DNA from: JBEIFW01 sp044370695
GTDB taxonomy: Bacteria > Actinomycetota > Acidimicrobiia > Acidimicrobiales > Ilumatobacteraceae
Assembly (NCBI GenBank): GCA_044370695.1
Contig: JBILVB010000071.1
Span: 1 to 18,833, forward strand
Length of the DNA stretch: 18,833 nt
Direction of reading: 5' to 3'
The position numbers and the translations under genes are program-made. The number at the start of each line of letters is the position of its first letter. Positions within the stretch are counted from its first letter, which is position 1. Shown piece after piece: positions 7,444 through 14,522 of the stretch. The notes under the pieces were generated by a model. The model was not told the DNA's origin. It did no database searches and saw only the letters and a program-made list of their open reading frames with translations.

Positions 7444-8333
7444 AGGTCGCGTCCGAGCAGCTCCCCGAGGCGTCGGTTCTCGTCCCGGAACCGCTCGACG
7501 AGCCAGCCGCGCGTCGTCGGGTCCATGGCGTCGCCGGCGGCGTCGTTGTGCACCCGGGGGTCGCCGAGGGTGTGGTCGGGCAGTCCGAGGTCCCGGTACA
7601 GGCGGCCCGTCACGGCGCTGGGGTCCGCGAACAGCTCGTCGCACAGGATCACGTGCACGCGATCGCGCCCGTACGCGGCGAACCATCGCGCCAGTGCGTC
7701 GGCGTAGCAGCCCTGAGCGACGTAGGTGTGATGCCGGTGCGCATGCGACACCGCCGTCGGGTCGGCGAGAAGGCGCTCGTGCTCGCCCGCCGTGCGGGTC
7801 GGCTCGGCGGCGAGCGCCGCGCCGAAGTCCAGGGGCTCGTCGTGGTTGGCGCGCCGCTCCTTCCAGTGGGACCACGCCCGCTCGACCGGGTTGCGCAGCG
7901 CCACCACGATGCGGGCCTCGGGCACCGTGGCCCGGGCCCGTTCGGGCGCAAGGGGATGGAACAGGTAGTAGGGCGTCGATTCGAGCGCGGCCACCCCCCC
8001 GGTGCGGCGCCGGACGGCCGCGCGCGTGGCCACGGTCGCGAAGTGGGACCGGTACCAGGATTCGCCGCGGTCGAAGCGGTCGGTGAAGTAGTACGTCCCT
8101 TTGACCTGCTCGGGGCGCGGGAAGGTCGCCAGCACGCTCGGGTGGTCGAGCAGGTACCGGTGCAGCGACGTCGACCCGCCCCGTTTCGCCCCGATGACGA
8201 TGACGTCGGGTCCGGGGCGCCAGGGCGCGCTCAACCGCCCGACGGTGCGCAGGGTGGACTTGGCGGCGTTGCGCGCGGCGACGCCGGGCCGTGAACGCTT
8301 CACGTGCCGGTGGTAGAGCTCGACCGCGGCCAT
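7434..8333 (-). CDS. PAPS-dependent carbohydrate-type sulfotransferase
   Basis: 299 residues. The 5'-phosphosulfate-binding loop is VIGAKRGGSTSLHRYLLDHP (46-65), and the 3'-phosphate-binding segment is RIVVALRNPVERAWSHW (141-157). ESTPYYLFHP (118-127) fits the conserved strand of the heparan-sulfate/NodH-like Sulfotransfer family. These enzymes transfer the sulfuryl group of PAPS to hydroxyl or amino groups of glycans or lipids. No signal peptide is seen, so it should act on the cytoplasmic side on lipid-linked sugar units or precursors (inference). It is the last gene of the polysaccharide operon, 19 nt after the Wzy-like gene, and lies between that operon and cysDN. A 23-bp tandem duplication covers its start codon. 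Confidence 0.9.
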   Translation of the reverse strand: MAAVELYHRHVKRSRPGVAARNAAKSTLRTVGRLSAPWRPGPDVIVIGAKRGGSTSLHRYLLDHPSVLATFPRPEQVKGTYYFTDRFDRGESWYRSHFATVATRAAVRRRTGGVAALESTPYYLFHPLAPERARATVPEARIVVALRNPVERAWSHWKERRANHDEPLDFGAALAAEPTRTAGEHERLLADPTAVSHAHRHHTYVAQGCYADALARWFAAYGRDRVHVILCDELFADPSAVTGRLYRDLGLPDHTLGDPRVHNDAAGDAMDPTTRGWLVERFRDENRRLGELLGRDLPW

Positions 8334-8373
8334 CAGCCGGCTCCGGCTGCGGTCATCGGCCGGCTCCGGCTGC
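8331..8373. repeat. Two tandem copies of a 23-bp unit at the Wzy-like/sulfotransferase junction
   Basis: Copy one is 8331-8353 and copy two begins at 8354. The first 20 bases agree except at the fifth position (A in one, G in the other), and both contain GCCGGCTCCGGCTGC (8336-8350 and 8359-8373). Each copy carries an ATG on the minus strand: one is the sulfotransferase start (8333), the other opens a seven-codon reading frame (8356 to 8333, MTAAGAG) whose TGA overlaps that start. Confidence 0.85.
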
Positions 8374-9648
8374 CCGGAGACGCTCCCGCCAACAGATGCC
8401 CGCGGCTACCCCCACGACGGGCAACTGGGGCAGCAGGCCGTAGAACGGCACCTGGACGAGCGCGACGAGCACCGACGCGAACGCGGCGACCCCGATCGGG
8501 GTGGCGAGCCGGGCGGCCCGCCGCACGACGCCGGCCAGCCAACCCACGAACAGACCGGCCGCGACCAGGCCGTGTGACTGCAGGAGGTACCAGAACATCC
8601 CCTGGGTGCCCACGAGGGGCAGGTCCTCGCTGACGCGACGCGGGGAGCCGAACCCGACGAGCGGGGAGCCGAACGCCGATCCGAGCGCGCTCTGGTAGAC
8701 GCTCGTGCGCGCCGCGTTCGAGTCGGCCGCGTTGTCGAACTTCGCGGTGATCAGCGAACCCAACGGGGTGGCGACGACCACGACGCCGGCGGCGGCGGCG
8801 AGCAGGCCGATCCCGGCCAGAGCCCGCCGGTCGCCGTCGAGCGCGGAGCGCACGGCGTAGACGACCGCCACCACGCCGAGCGACAGCCACAGACCCCGGT
8901 TCATCGACACCACGATCGGCACGAGCGCAGCGAGGGCGAGCACCAGGCCGACCCGCCGCCGCTGCGGCGTCGCGTCGACGATCCAACAGTGGACGAACCA
9001 CGGCGTGAGCAGCCCCAGCGTCGAGCCCCAGCCGTTCGCGTAGGCGAAGGGTGCAGCCGGGCGGGGCAGCGGGAACCCGAGCCAGTTCTGGACCTCGGCG
9101 AGCCGCACGACGGTGAGGTCGCGCAGGTACTCCTCGGCGACGAGTGCGTTCGGCAGTACGAGCTGGAACGGGCTCGGGGCCGACGTTCCCTTGAACACGA
9201 GCGCACCGAAGCCGAACACCACGAGCCACACCCACACCGCCGCCCACCACGCAGCGATCCGGCGAGAGGGCAGCACCGTGTCGGGAACGGTCACGATCCA
9301 CACGTAGACGACGCCGAGCGAGGCGAACAGGGCGAAGCGGTAACCGAACAGGGCGAGCGACCCGATCGAGCGCAGTTGCAGGCCGGACACCGCGACGAGG
9401 GCCAGCAGGGCGACGAGCAGACCGATCCCGCGGGGCAGCACCACCGGCCGGTTGGCCAGCAGCCAAGAGCCGAGCACCAGCACCGGAAGGCACCACAGCA
9501 CGGCGAGCACGCCGAGCAGGTACCAGATCGGCAGCAGTGTGCACGTCGCCGCCATCGCAGTGGAACGGGCCGGGAACCCGGCCGTCCAACCCGGACGGGT
9601 ACGCAGCGCAGCGGGGGAGGGTGCTCGTCCGACGACGAAGGACGACAC
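8353..9648 (-). CDS. O-antigen ligase/polymerase family membrane protein (Wzy/WaaL type)
   Basis: 431 residues, largely hydrophobic, with roughly ten membrane segments. The family layout is visible: membrane segments from about residue 38, a large outward loop at about 150-215 with PFAYANGWGSTLGLLTPW (200-217), then VPIVVSMNRGLWLSLGVV (243-260) containing the Arg-Gly-Leu-Trp motif typical of O-antigen ligases and polymerases, a second loop with GFGSPRR, and C-terminal membrane segments. Such proteins join undecaprenyl-linked repeat units into polymer, or ligate polymer to an acceptor, at the outer face of the membrane. In an operon with a co-polymerase and near a flippase, polymerase is the more likely role. 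GTG 9648 is 3 nt after the preceding stop; Met32 is an alternative start. Its TGA overlaps the ATG of the duplicated repeat. Confidence 0.82.
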   Translation of the reverse strand: MSSFVVGRAPSPAALRTRPGWTAGFPARSTAMAATCTLLPIWYLLGVLAVLWCLPVLVLGSWLLANRPVVLPRGIGLLVALLALVAVSGLQLRSIGSLALFGYRFALFASLGVVYVWIVTVPDTVLPSRRIAAWWAAVWVWLVVFGFGALVFKGTSAPSPFQLVLPNALVAEEYLRDLTVVRLAEVQNWLGFPLPRPAAPFAYANGWGSTLGLLTPWFVHCWIVDATPQRRRVGLVLALAALVPIVVSMNRGLWLSLGVVAVVYAVRSALDGDRRALAGIGLLAAAAGVVVVATPLGSLITAKFDNAADSNAARTSVYQSALGSAFGSPLVGFGSPRRVSEDLPLVGTQGMFWYLLQSHGLVAAGLFVGWLAGVVRRAARLATPIGVAAFASVLVALVQVPFYGLLPQLPVVGVAAGICWRERLRAAGAGR

Positions 9649-9651
9649 GGC

Positions 9652-10233
9652 TCACGCCCCCGGGTGGGTGGAGGGCGCGGTGCCGGGCGGGGGGCCGCTG
9701 CGGATGCTCGTGTCGATCCCCAGGAGACCGTCGATCAACTGCGGGATCGCCCGCAGTCCCGGTGGGGTCTCCTCGTCGGCCACCCGTACGCAGAACCGAT
9801 CCGGGTCCGTGACGGCGGCGTCGAGCCAGGACGCGAGCATCGGGGCGTCGTCGGCCACCAAGGCCTTGCCGATCGCAGCGAGGCGCTGGCAGAACGCCCG
9901 CTGGTGGTCGTCGATCGCCTCGCGCCGGTCGGCCCGGCGGGCCACGACGACCGGCAGCCGCCCGGCGGCGCGGGCATCCATGACGGTCCCGGGGCCACCC
10001 CCGCACACCACCAGAGCGGCCCGGGCGAACGCGAGCTGCATCTCGTCGATGGTGAGCATCGGGTGGTTCAGGCCGTGCGACGACGGTCGGGAGTGCCCGT
10101 GCTGGACGAGCAGCGGCCGGTCCGGGTTGCAGGCCGCCCACTCGTCGACCCAGTCGACGAGGCGGTCGAAGCGGTGGTGGTCGGTGCCGACGGTGACGAA
10201 CACGATGCCGTGGGGAAGGTGGGGTAGAGGCAT
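9652..10233 (-). CDS. Alg13-like glycosyltransferase C-terminal (catalytic/donor) subunit
   Basis: 193 residues from ATG 10233. It has IVFVTVGTDHHRFDRLVDWVDEW (10-32), the N-terminal strand and helix of the Alg13/PssE/EpsF-like family, and VVCGGGPGTVMDARAAGRLPVVVARR...DDHQ (75-111), the nucleotide-sugar-binding motif of GT28 C-terminal domains (usually HGGAGT...DDHQ). Proteins of this type pair with an Alg14/PssD subunit to form one active enzyme that adds the second sugar to an undecaprenyl-linked saccharide, using a UDP-sugar. The Alg14-like partner is encoded 8 nt upstream. The usual His before the Gly-rich motif is Cys here. The C-terminus is low in complexity (SGPPPGTAPSTHPGA). Confidence 0.85.
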   Translation of the reverse strand: MPLPHLPHGIVFVTVGTDHHRFDRLVDWVDEWAACNPDRPLLVQHGHSRPSSHGLNHPMLTIDEMQLAFARAALVVCGGGPGTVMDARAAGRLPVVVARRADRREAIDDHQRAFCQRLAAIGKALVADDAPMLASWLDAAVTDPDRFCVRVADEETPPGLRAIPQLIDGLLGIDTSIRSGPPPGTAPSTHPGA

Positions 10234-10241
10234 CGGGACGC

Positions 10242-10706
10242 TCAGTAGACCGGTCCGGCGACGACGGCGCGCGGGTAGAAGCGGCGCTGTTCCTCCCACT
10301 GCACCAGGAACAGATCGACGACGCGGTGGCACAGGCGGCCGCTGAGCGTCGGCGAGTCGATGCGGTCGTAGACCTCGAGGAAGACCGTGCGGATCCCGAG
10401 CACTCGGGCCAGGAACACGAAGGGCACGCCGATACCGGCGCCGGCCGTGACCACGAGGTCGGGTCGTTCGTGACGCAGCATCCGCCACGCCAATGCGAGG
10501 TTGCGCACGGCGTTCGGGAGGTTGCGGGTGGTGGGCCAGAACCCGAACACGACGCGGTCGTCCGCAAGTCGGCTGCGGGCGTCGGCGGTGTCGAACGACA
10601 CCCAGGTCGTGTCGAAACTCCGCCAGTACCCCTGCAGGCGCACGAGCTGCGCGAGGTGGCCGCCCGCTGAGCTCACCAACATCACGCGAGGGCGCGCCAC
10701 GGTCAT
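10242..10706 (-). CDS. Alg14-like glycosyltransferase N-terminal (acceptor/membrane-recruiting) subunit
   Basis: 154 residues from ATG 10706. VMLVSSAGGHLAQLVRLQGYW (8-28) is the characteristic start of Alg14/PssD/CpsF-type proteins, and RPDLVVTAGAGIGVPFVFLARVLGIRTVFLEVYDRIDSPTLSGRL with the closing VDLFLVQWEEQRRFYPRAVVAGPVY match the rest of the family. It would bind the lipid-linked acceptor and recruit the Alg13-like subunit. Yeast Alg14 has an N-terminal membrane helix; here there is none, only internal hydrophobic helices. Its ATG overlaps the TGA of the co-polymerase gene (ATGA), so translation is probably coupled. Confidence 0.87.
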   Translation of the reverse strand: MTVARPRVMLVSSAGGHLAQLVRLQGYWRSFDTTWVSFDTADARSRLADDRVVFGFWPTTRNLPNAVRNLALAWRMLRHERPDLVVTAGAGIGVPFVFLARVLGIRTVFLEVYDRIDSPTLSGRLCHRVVDLFLVQWEEQRRFYPRAVVAGPVY

Positions 10707-12160
10707 GCCGCCTCCCGCAGCCCGACGGTGACGGCTGCGAGCCGGTCGGCGCCGAGGGCGTGGAGTTCGTCGATGGCGCTGCGCACGGCTGCTTCGGTGG
10801 TGTCGCCGGCGTCGACGGCGAGCACGACCCGGTCGACGAGGGGGACGAGCTCCGCGACGTCCGGGAACTCGAACGACGGCGCGAGCACCACGACGAGGTC
10901 GGCCAGTGCGTGCAGTTCGGGCAGCAGCGGGCCCAGGCCCGACCACCGCACGAGGTGCGCGACACGCGGGTCGCCGACGGGCGGGCCGGGCAGGACCGCG
11001 ACGTTGCGCCGGTCGCGCAGGGCGATCAGCGCGACCTGCACGGGCACGACGCGCCGGATCACGCCGATCGCGGCCGCGGTGTCGACCACGCCGAGGACCT
11101 CGCTGGCCGCGGTGGTGCGGCAGTCCGCCCAGACGAGGATCACCCGGCGTCCGCCGGCGCCGAGGGCGGTGACGAGGTCGACCGCGACGTGCGGGGCGAG
11201 GCGGGAGCCGGCCGGTGCCGTGACGAGCACGGTGCGCTGACCGTCGGGCCCGAGGAGGTGGGCGGCGAGCCGGCGCACGCCGTCGGCGCCGGCGGGATCG
11301 CGCAGGCGGGCCTCGGGCAGGTTGACGAGGTAGCTGCCCGGCCCGAGGAGGTTCGCCAGCGCATGCGTCGAACGGATCCGGCCGCGGGCGCGGTCGCGTG
11401 CCACGAGGACGCCGACCGTTGCGATCACACCGATGACGCCACCGGCGAGGGCGGTCAGCGGGAGCGGGACGCGACCGGTGGCGACGGGTGCACCGGTGGC
11501 CACGAGGGCACCCGGGTTCGGGTCGGTCAGCTTGAGCTCGAGGCGCCGGCTCGACAGGTCGTCGAGTTGGCGTTTGAGGCTGTCGCGCTCCTGCTCGGCC
11601 ACCACCCGTTCGGCACCGGTAGCGGCGGCGACCTTCTCCACGGCGGCGGCCGACGCGTCACCCGCCCGCTTGGCTTCCTCCTCGATCGTGGCCAGCGCTT
11701 TGTCGCGGCGCTGCTCGACGGTCGAGCGGCGCTCCTCGAGGTAGGCCGTCGCGAGCGCGTCGACGCGCCGTTGCGCCGCCGTTGCGTCGGCGGCGTCGTA
11801 GTCGAAACGCAACACCGTCGAGCGGTCCGTCGCCGACACCGTGAGGAACGCGAGCAGGTCCTCGGGCGGCCGGGTCTCCCCGAGCGCGGTCGCAGCGCGC
11901 TCGGCGACGGCGAGCGACCGGGCGACCTGACGCTCGGTCTCGATGTTGACGTTCGACCCGCTCGAGCCCGGGCTCAACGGGTCCGAGGGCAGGGGGGTGA
12001 CGACGACCAGCGTCGACGCGCGGACAGCGCTGCGTTGGGTGACGCCGACGAACGCCCCGGCGACCAGACCGACGGCCGCCGCAACGGCGAGCAGTCGGGC
12101 GTGCCGCTGCGCGAGCACGACCCAGCCGCCTGCGAGTGCGACCGACGGAGGCAGGTTCAC
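10703..12160 (-). CDS. Wzz/Wzc-like polysaccharide co-polymerase with a degenerate tyrosine-kinase domain
   Basis: 485 residues from GTG 12160. Membrane segment one is about 22-40, an extracytoplasmic coiled-coil-rich region is about 125-210, and segment two about 232-254, the Wzz layout. The cytoplasmic part aligns with BY-kinases: RTVLVTAPAGSRLAPHVAVDLV (309-330) sits where Walker A (PGEGKST) belongs but has no Lys or Gly-Lys-Ser/Thr; RRVILVWADCR (338-348) replaces the first Asp of the Walker A' VLLIDADLR; VLPGPPVGDPR (389-399) matches the GPxPPNP loop; ADLVVVLAP (420-428) replaces the Walker B DxVIIDTPP. There is no tyrosine cluster at the C-terminus. It probably sets chain length as a scaffold without phosphorylation (inference). 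First gene of the minus-strand operon. Confidence 0.82.
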   Translation of the reverse strand: MNLPPSVALAGGWVVLAQRHARLLAVAAAVGLVAGAFVGVTQRSAVRASTLVVVTPLPSDPLSPGSSGSNVNIETERQVARSLAVAERAATALGETRPPEDLLAFLTVSATDRSTVLRFDYDAADATAAQRRVDALATAYLEERRSTVEQRRDKALATIEEEAKRAGDASAAAVEKVAAATGAERVVAEQERDSLKRQLDDLSSRRLELKLTDPNPGALVATGAPVATGRVPLPLTALAGGVIGVIATVGVLVARDRARGRIRSTHALANLLGPGSYLVNLPEARLRDPAGADGVRRLAAHLLGPDGQRTVLVTAPAGSRLAPHVAVDLVTALGAGGRRVILVWADCRTTAASEVLGVVDTAAAIGVIRRVVPVQVALIALRDRRNVAVLPGPPVGDPRVAHLVRWSGLGPLLPELHALADLVVVLAPSFEFPDVAELVPLVDRVVLAVDAGDTTEAAVRSAIDELHALGADRLAAVTVGLREAA

Positions 12161-12270
12161 GCTACGAGAATCGCTGAACCACGCGGAGATGCCAGGCTAC
12201 GGACGCTTCTTGTCCAAGTCTTGCGGACGGTCAGCGCTCGTCGTGCCGGCGCGTCCACAGGATGTGTCCG
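12161..12270. other. Divergent intergenic region between the co-polymerase and GT2 genes
   Basis: About 110 nt with no gene. On the minus strand GATTCT is placed 6 nt before GTG 12160, an imperfect version of the TANNNT boxes seen elsewhere here. On the plus strand AGGA (12259-12262) is a reasonable Shine-Dalgarno for ATG 12271; no -10/-35 pair stands out. Confidence 0.3.
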
Positions 12271-13218
12271 ATGGCTACCGCTGGTCGGATCCCGGAACTC
12301 CACGAGCCCGCTCGCCGACCGGCGCTCAGCGTCGTGGTCGCGACACGGGACCGACCGGTGCTGGTGCGCCAGGCGCTCGCGGCGATCGCTGCGCAGGACC
12401 TCGACACCGTGGTCGAGACCGTCGTCGTGTTCGACCAGTGCGACCCCGACCCGACCCTGGCCTCGCTCGACGTGCTGCGGCCCGTGCGGGTCCTGACCAA
12501 CGAACGGACCCCGGGCCTCGCAGGGGCTCGCAACACGGGCATCCTCGCGGCTCGAGCGCCCTGGGTGGCCTTCTGCGACGACGACGACACCTGGCTCGCC
12601 GGCAAGGCCGCGCGGCAGCTCGCGCACGCCGGGTCCCGTCCGGACTCGGAGCTGTTCGTGACCGGGGTCGTGGTCGACGACGGTCGCCGCCGGACGGTCC
12701 GGCTGCCGGCGTCTGCCATCACCCACGCCGACCTGCTGCGGTCCCGGGTCGCCGAGGCCCATCCGTCGTCGTTCCTGGTGCGTCGCGAGGCGTTGCTCGG
12801 CGGACTCGGTCTCGTCGACGAGTCCCTGCCGTCGAGCTACGCCGAGGACTACGACCTGCTGCTGCGGGCGGCCCGCCGGGCCGACGTCGCCGGTCTCGCC
12901 GAGCCGCTCGTCGAGGTGCGCTGGCATGCGCAGTCGTTCTTCGCGGCCAAGTGGCGCACGATCGACGACGCGCTCGGTCATCTGCTCGCCGCTCACCCCG
13001 AGTTCGCGTCCTGCCCCCGGGGCAAGGCCCGCATCGTCGGCCAGCGCGCCTTCGCCCGGGCCGCCGGCGGTCGGCGCCGTGCCGGGGTGCGTCTCGCCTT
13101 CGACGCCGGGCGGCTCCACTGGCGCGAGCCACGGGTGCCGCTCACCGTGGCCGTGGCCGCCGGGCTCTCGCCCGACTGGTTGCTGCGCCGCCTCCACGAG
13201 CGCGGCCGGGGCATCTGA
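12271..13218 (+). CDS. Family 2 (GT-A fold) glycosyltransferase
   Basis: 315 residues from ATG 12271. The GT2 opening ALSVVVATRDRPVLVRQALAAIAAQ (18-42) is followed by RTPGLAGARNTGILAARAPWVAFCDDDDTW (79-108), which holds the nucleotide-sugar and metal-binding Asp run at 103-106, and YAEDYDLLLRA (190-200) with the Glu-Asp pair that usually includes the catalytic base. No membrane segment is evident. It would transfer a sugar from a nucleotide donor to the growing repeat unit. An in-frame ATG at 12262 adds three residues, but AGGA 8 nt before 12271 favours the latter. It diverges from the co-polymerase operon and converges on the phosphotransferase gene, with a hairpin between them. Confidence 0.87.
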   Translation: MATAGRIPELHEPARRPALSVVVATRDRPVLVRQALAAIAAQDLDTVVETVVVFDQCDPDPTLASLDVLRPVRVLTNERTPGLAGARNTGILAARAPWVAFCDDDDTWLAGKAARQLAHAGSRPDSELFVTGVVVDDGRRRTVRLPASAITHADLLRSRVAEAHPSSFLVRREALLGGLGLVDESLPSSYAEDYDLLLRAARRADVAGLAEPLVEVRWHAQSFFAAKWRTIDDALGHLLAAHPEFASCPRGKARIVGQRAFARAAGGRRRAGVRLAFDAGRLHWREPRVPLTVAVAAGLSPDWLLRRLHERGRGI

Positions 13219-13229
13219 CCCGTGCCGTC

Positions 13230-13254
13230 GCGGACCGGCGTTCGGCCGGGCCGC
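13230..13254. terminator. GC-rich hairpin between convergent genes, candidate bidirectional terminator
   Basis: GCGGACCGGC (13230-13239) pairs with GCCGGGCCGC (13245-13254) over 10 positions with a single A-G mismatch, closing a GTTCG loop. It fills most of the 36-nt gap between the GT2 stop and the stop of the convergent phosphotransferase gene. No U-tract follows. Confidence 0.55.
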
Positions 13255-14448
13255 TCAGGCCGCGTCGCGCTCGCCGTGGGCGATGCCGTCGGCGATCGCG
13301 GCGTGGTCGGGGTCGGGGTCGAGGCCCCGGGCGCGGGCCGCCTCGGCCCGCAGGGCCAGCGCGAGGCGATGGACGATCGTGAGCAGGCGGCGGTCGTCGC
13401 GTGTCCGGGTCAGCCCGCCGGCGATGTCGGCGGCGGCGTCGAGCGCTCGGGCGAGCGGCCGCCGGCGTTCGACGCGGGCCCGTTGGAAGGTGTGGTGGAC
13501 GAGGTCGAGCCCGGCGGGTGCGCCGGGCTCGGCGTATTCCCAGTCGAATGCCCACAGCGTCGGGCCCTCGACGGCGAGGTTCCACGGCACCCAGTCGCCG
13601 TGCCACCAACCGGTCCGGACGCTGCGCCGATCGAACGCCGACAACAGGTCGCGCAGGTGTCGAGTGCCGGTGCCGGTGGCCGGCGCAGCCGCCATGCGCT
13701 GGGCAAGCGGGCTCGCGGCCCACGGTTCGCGCCGGGCGTCCACGGCTTCGAGTGCGCCGAGCGCGAGCGCGCCGGGCAGGCAGCGGGTGGGCGGGCGCCG
13801 GACCCCGACGGGGAGCGGAGCGGTGACGCAGACGGTCCGGTCCCCGAGCGGGCCACCGTGGAGCAGGGTCGGCAGGCGCAGCGCGCCGCCGCCGAGGTCC
13901 GTTCCGATCCGAGTCAGCGCAGCCACTTCGGTGCGGACGAGATCGTCGGTGACGGCGTTGCGCCCGACCTTCGCGTAGGCGAGCGGATGGCCGTCGAGGT
14001 CGAACACCTGCAGGGTGGGTTTGGTCGTGACCTGGTCGGCTCGGACCCCGGCGAGCCACAGCACCGCTGGCCGCCCGAGCAGGGCTGCGAGGTCGCCGCC
14101 GAGGCAGCGACCCGTCGGCGCATCGGTGCTCGACGGCGCAACGGCGACCGTCTCGCCCGCCTGACCGGCGAGCACGAGACCGGCGACGGCCAGCCGTCCG
14201 GCCCGCACCCGGGGGTCGCGCAGGGCGCCGTAGGCGGCGATCGCGGCGGCGAGCCCCCGGCGGGGCGGCGCGTCGGGCGCGTCGGGTCCGGCCACGCCGG
14301 CGACGAGCCGCGCCCGGGACACGTCCGGCAGTGCGACGGCACGCACGAGCGCGCCGGTCTGCGGCCCGGCGGGCACGACGCACCGGCCGGCGATGGCTGC
14401 GAGCAGGGCGAGGAGATCGGGGGGTACGGTCGGCTGGCCGGTGGCCAC
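13255..14448 (-). CDS. Phosphotransferase of the aminoglycoside/choline kinase fold
   Basis: 397 residues from GTG 14448. The protein-kinase-like core is in the second half: LAYAKVGRN with Lys160, a helix with Glu174 (VRTEVAALTRIG), the Brenner motif WHGDWVPWNLAV (282-293) with catalytic Asp285 and Asn290, and the metal-binding segment FDWEYAEPG (301-309, Asp302). The first about 140 residues are Ala/Leu/Val-rich and not recognised. Members phosphorylate small molecules such as aminoglycosides, choline, ethanolamine, sugars or homoserine. Between a glycosyltransferase and a flippase, a sugar or a glycan decoration precursor is the likelier target; antibiotic resistance is possible but not supported by context. 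TACGGT lies 6 nt before the start. Confidence 0.8.
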   Translation of the reverse strand: MATGQPTVPPDLLALLAAIAGRCVVPAGPQTGALVRAVALPDVSRARLVAGVAGPDAPDAPPRRGLAAAIAAYGALRDPRVRAGRLAVAGLVLAGQAGETVAVAPSSTDAPTGRCLGGDLAALLGRPAVLWLAGVRADQVTTKPTLQVFDLDGHPLAYAKVGRNAVTDDLVRTEVAALTRIGTDLGGGALRLPTLLHGGPLGDRTVCVTAPLPVGVRRPPTRCLPGALALGALEAVDARREPWAASPLAQRMAAAPATGTGTRHLRDLLSAFDRRSVRTGWWHGDWVPWNLAVEGPTLWAFDWEYAEPGAPAGLDLVHHTFQRARVERRRPLARALDAAADIAGGLTRTRDDRRLLTIVHRLALALRAEAARARGLDPDPDHAAIADGIAHGERDAA

Positions 14449-14454
14449 CCGGCG

Positions 14455-14460
14455 ACCGTA
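14455..14460 (-). promoter_or_regulatory. Candidate -10 element (TACGGT) for the phosphotransferase gene
   Basis: On the minus strand TACGGT is followed by 6 nt and GTG 14448, the leaderless arrangement seen for several genes here. Confidence 0.4.
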
Positions 14461-14509
14461 TGGGCGGTCCGGCCGTGACGGCGCCGCACCCGGTCGGGCG
14501 GACCACCCA

Positions 14510-14515
14510 TAGCGT
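14510..14515 (+). promoter_or_regulatory. Candidate -10 element (TAGCGT) for the flippase gene
   Basis: TAGCGT is followed by 7 nt and GTG 14523 and fits TANNNT. It supports the 14523 start over the upstream in-frame GTG 14475. A second TACGGT on this strand (14425-14430) could drive a longer transcript. Confidence 0.4.
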
Positions 14516-14522
14516 CCCGCCC

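Noticed and set aside
8333..10567. Very long open frame on the minus strand (about 744 codons) across the Wzy-like, Alg13-like and Alg14-like genes
   Set aside because: It is an alternate frame of GC-rich coding sequence, Arg/Pro/Ala-rich without domain pattern. Its only meaningful pieces are the first part, where it shadows the Alg14-like gene, and the last seven codons in the tandem repeat.
13255..14448. Aminoglycoside resistance gene
   Set aside because: The kinase-fold motifs are present, but the N-terminal half is unlike known resistance enzymes and the context is glycan synthesis, so a resistance role is not supported.
14441..14512. Small plus-strand frame (23 codons) starting GTG 14441 after TACGGT
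   Set aside because: Arg/Gly-rich, no family signal, and it overlaps the start of the phosphotransferase gene; the box could instead drive the flippase transcript.
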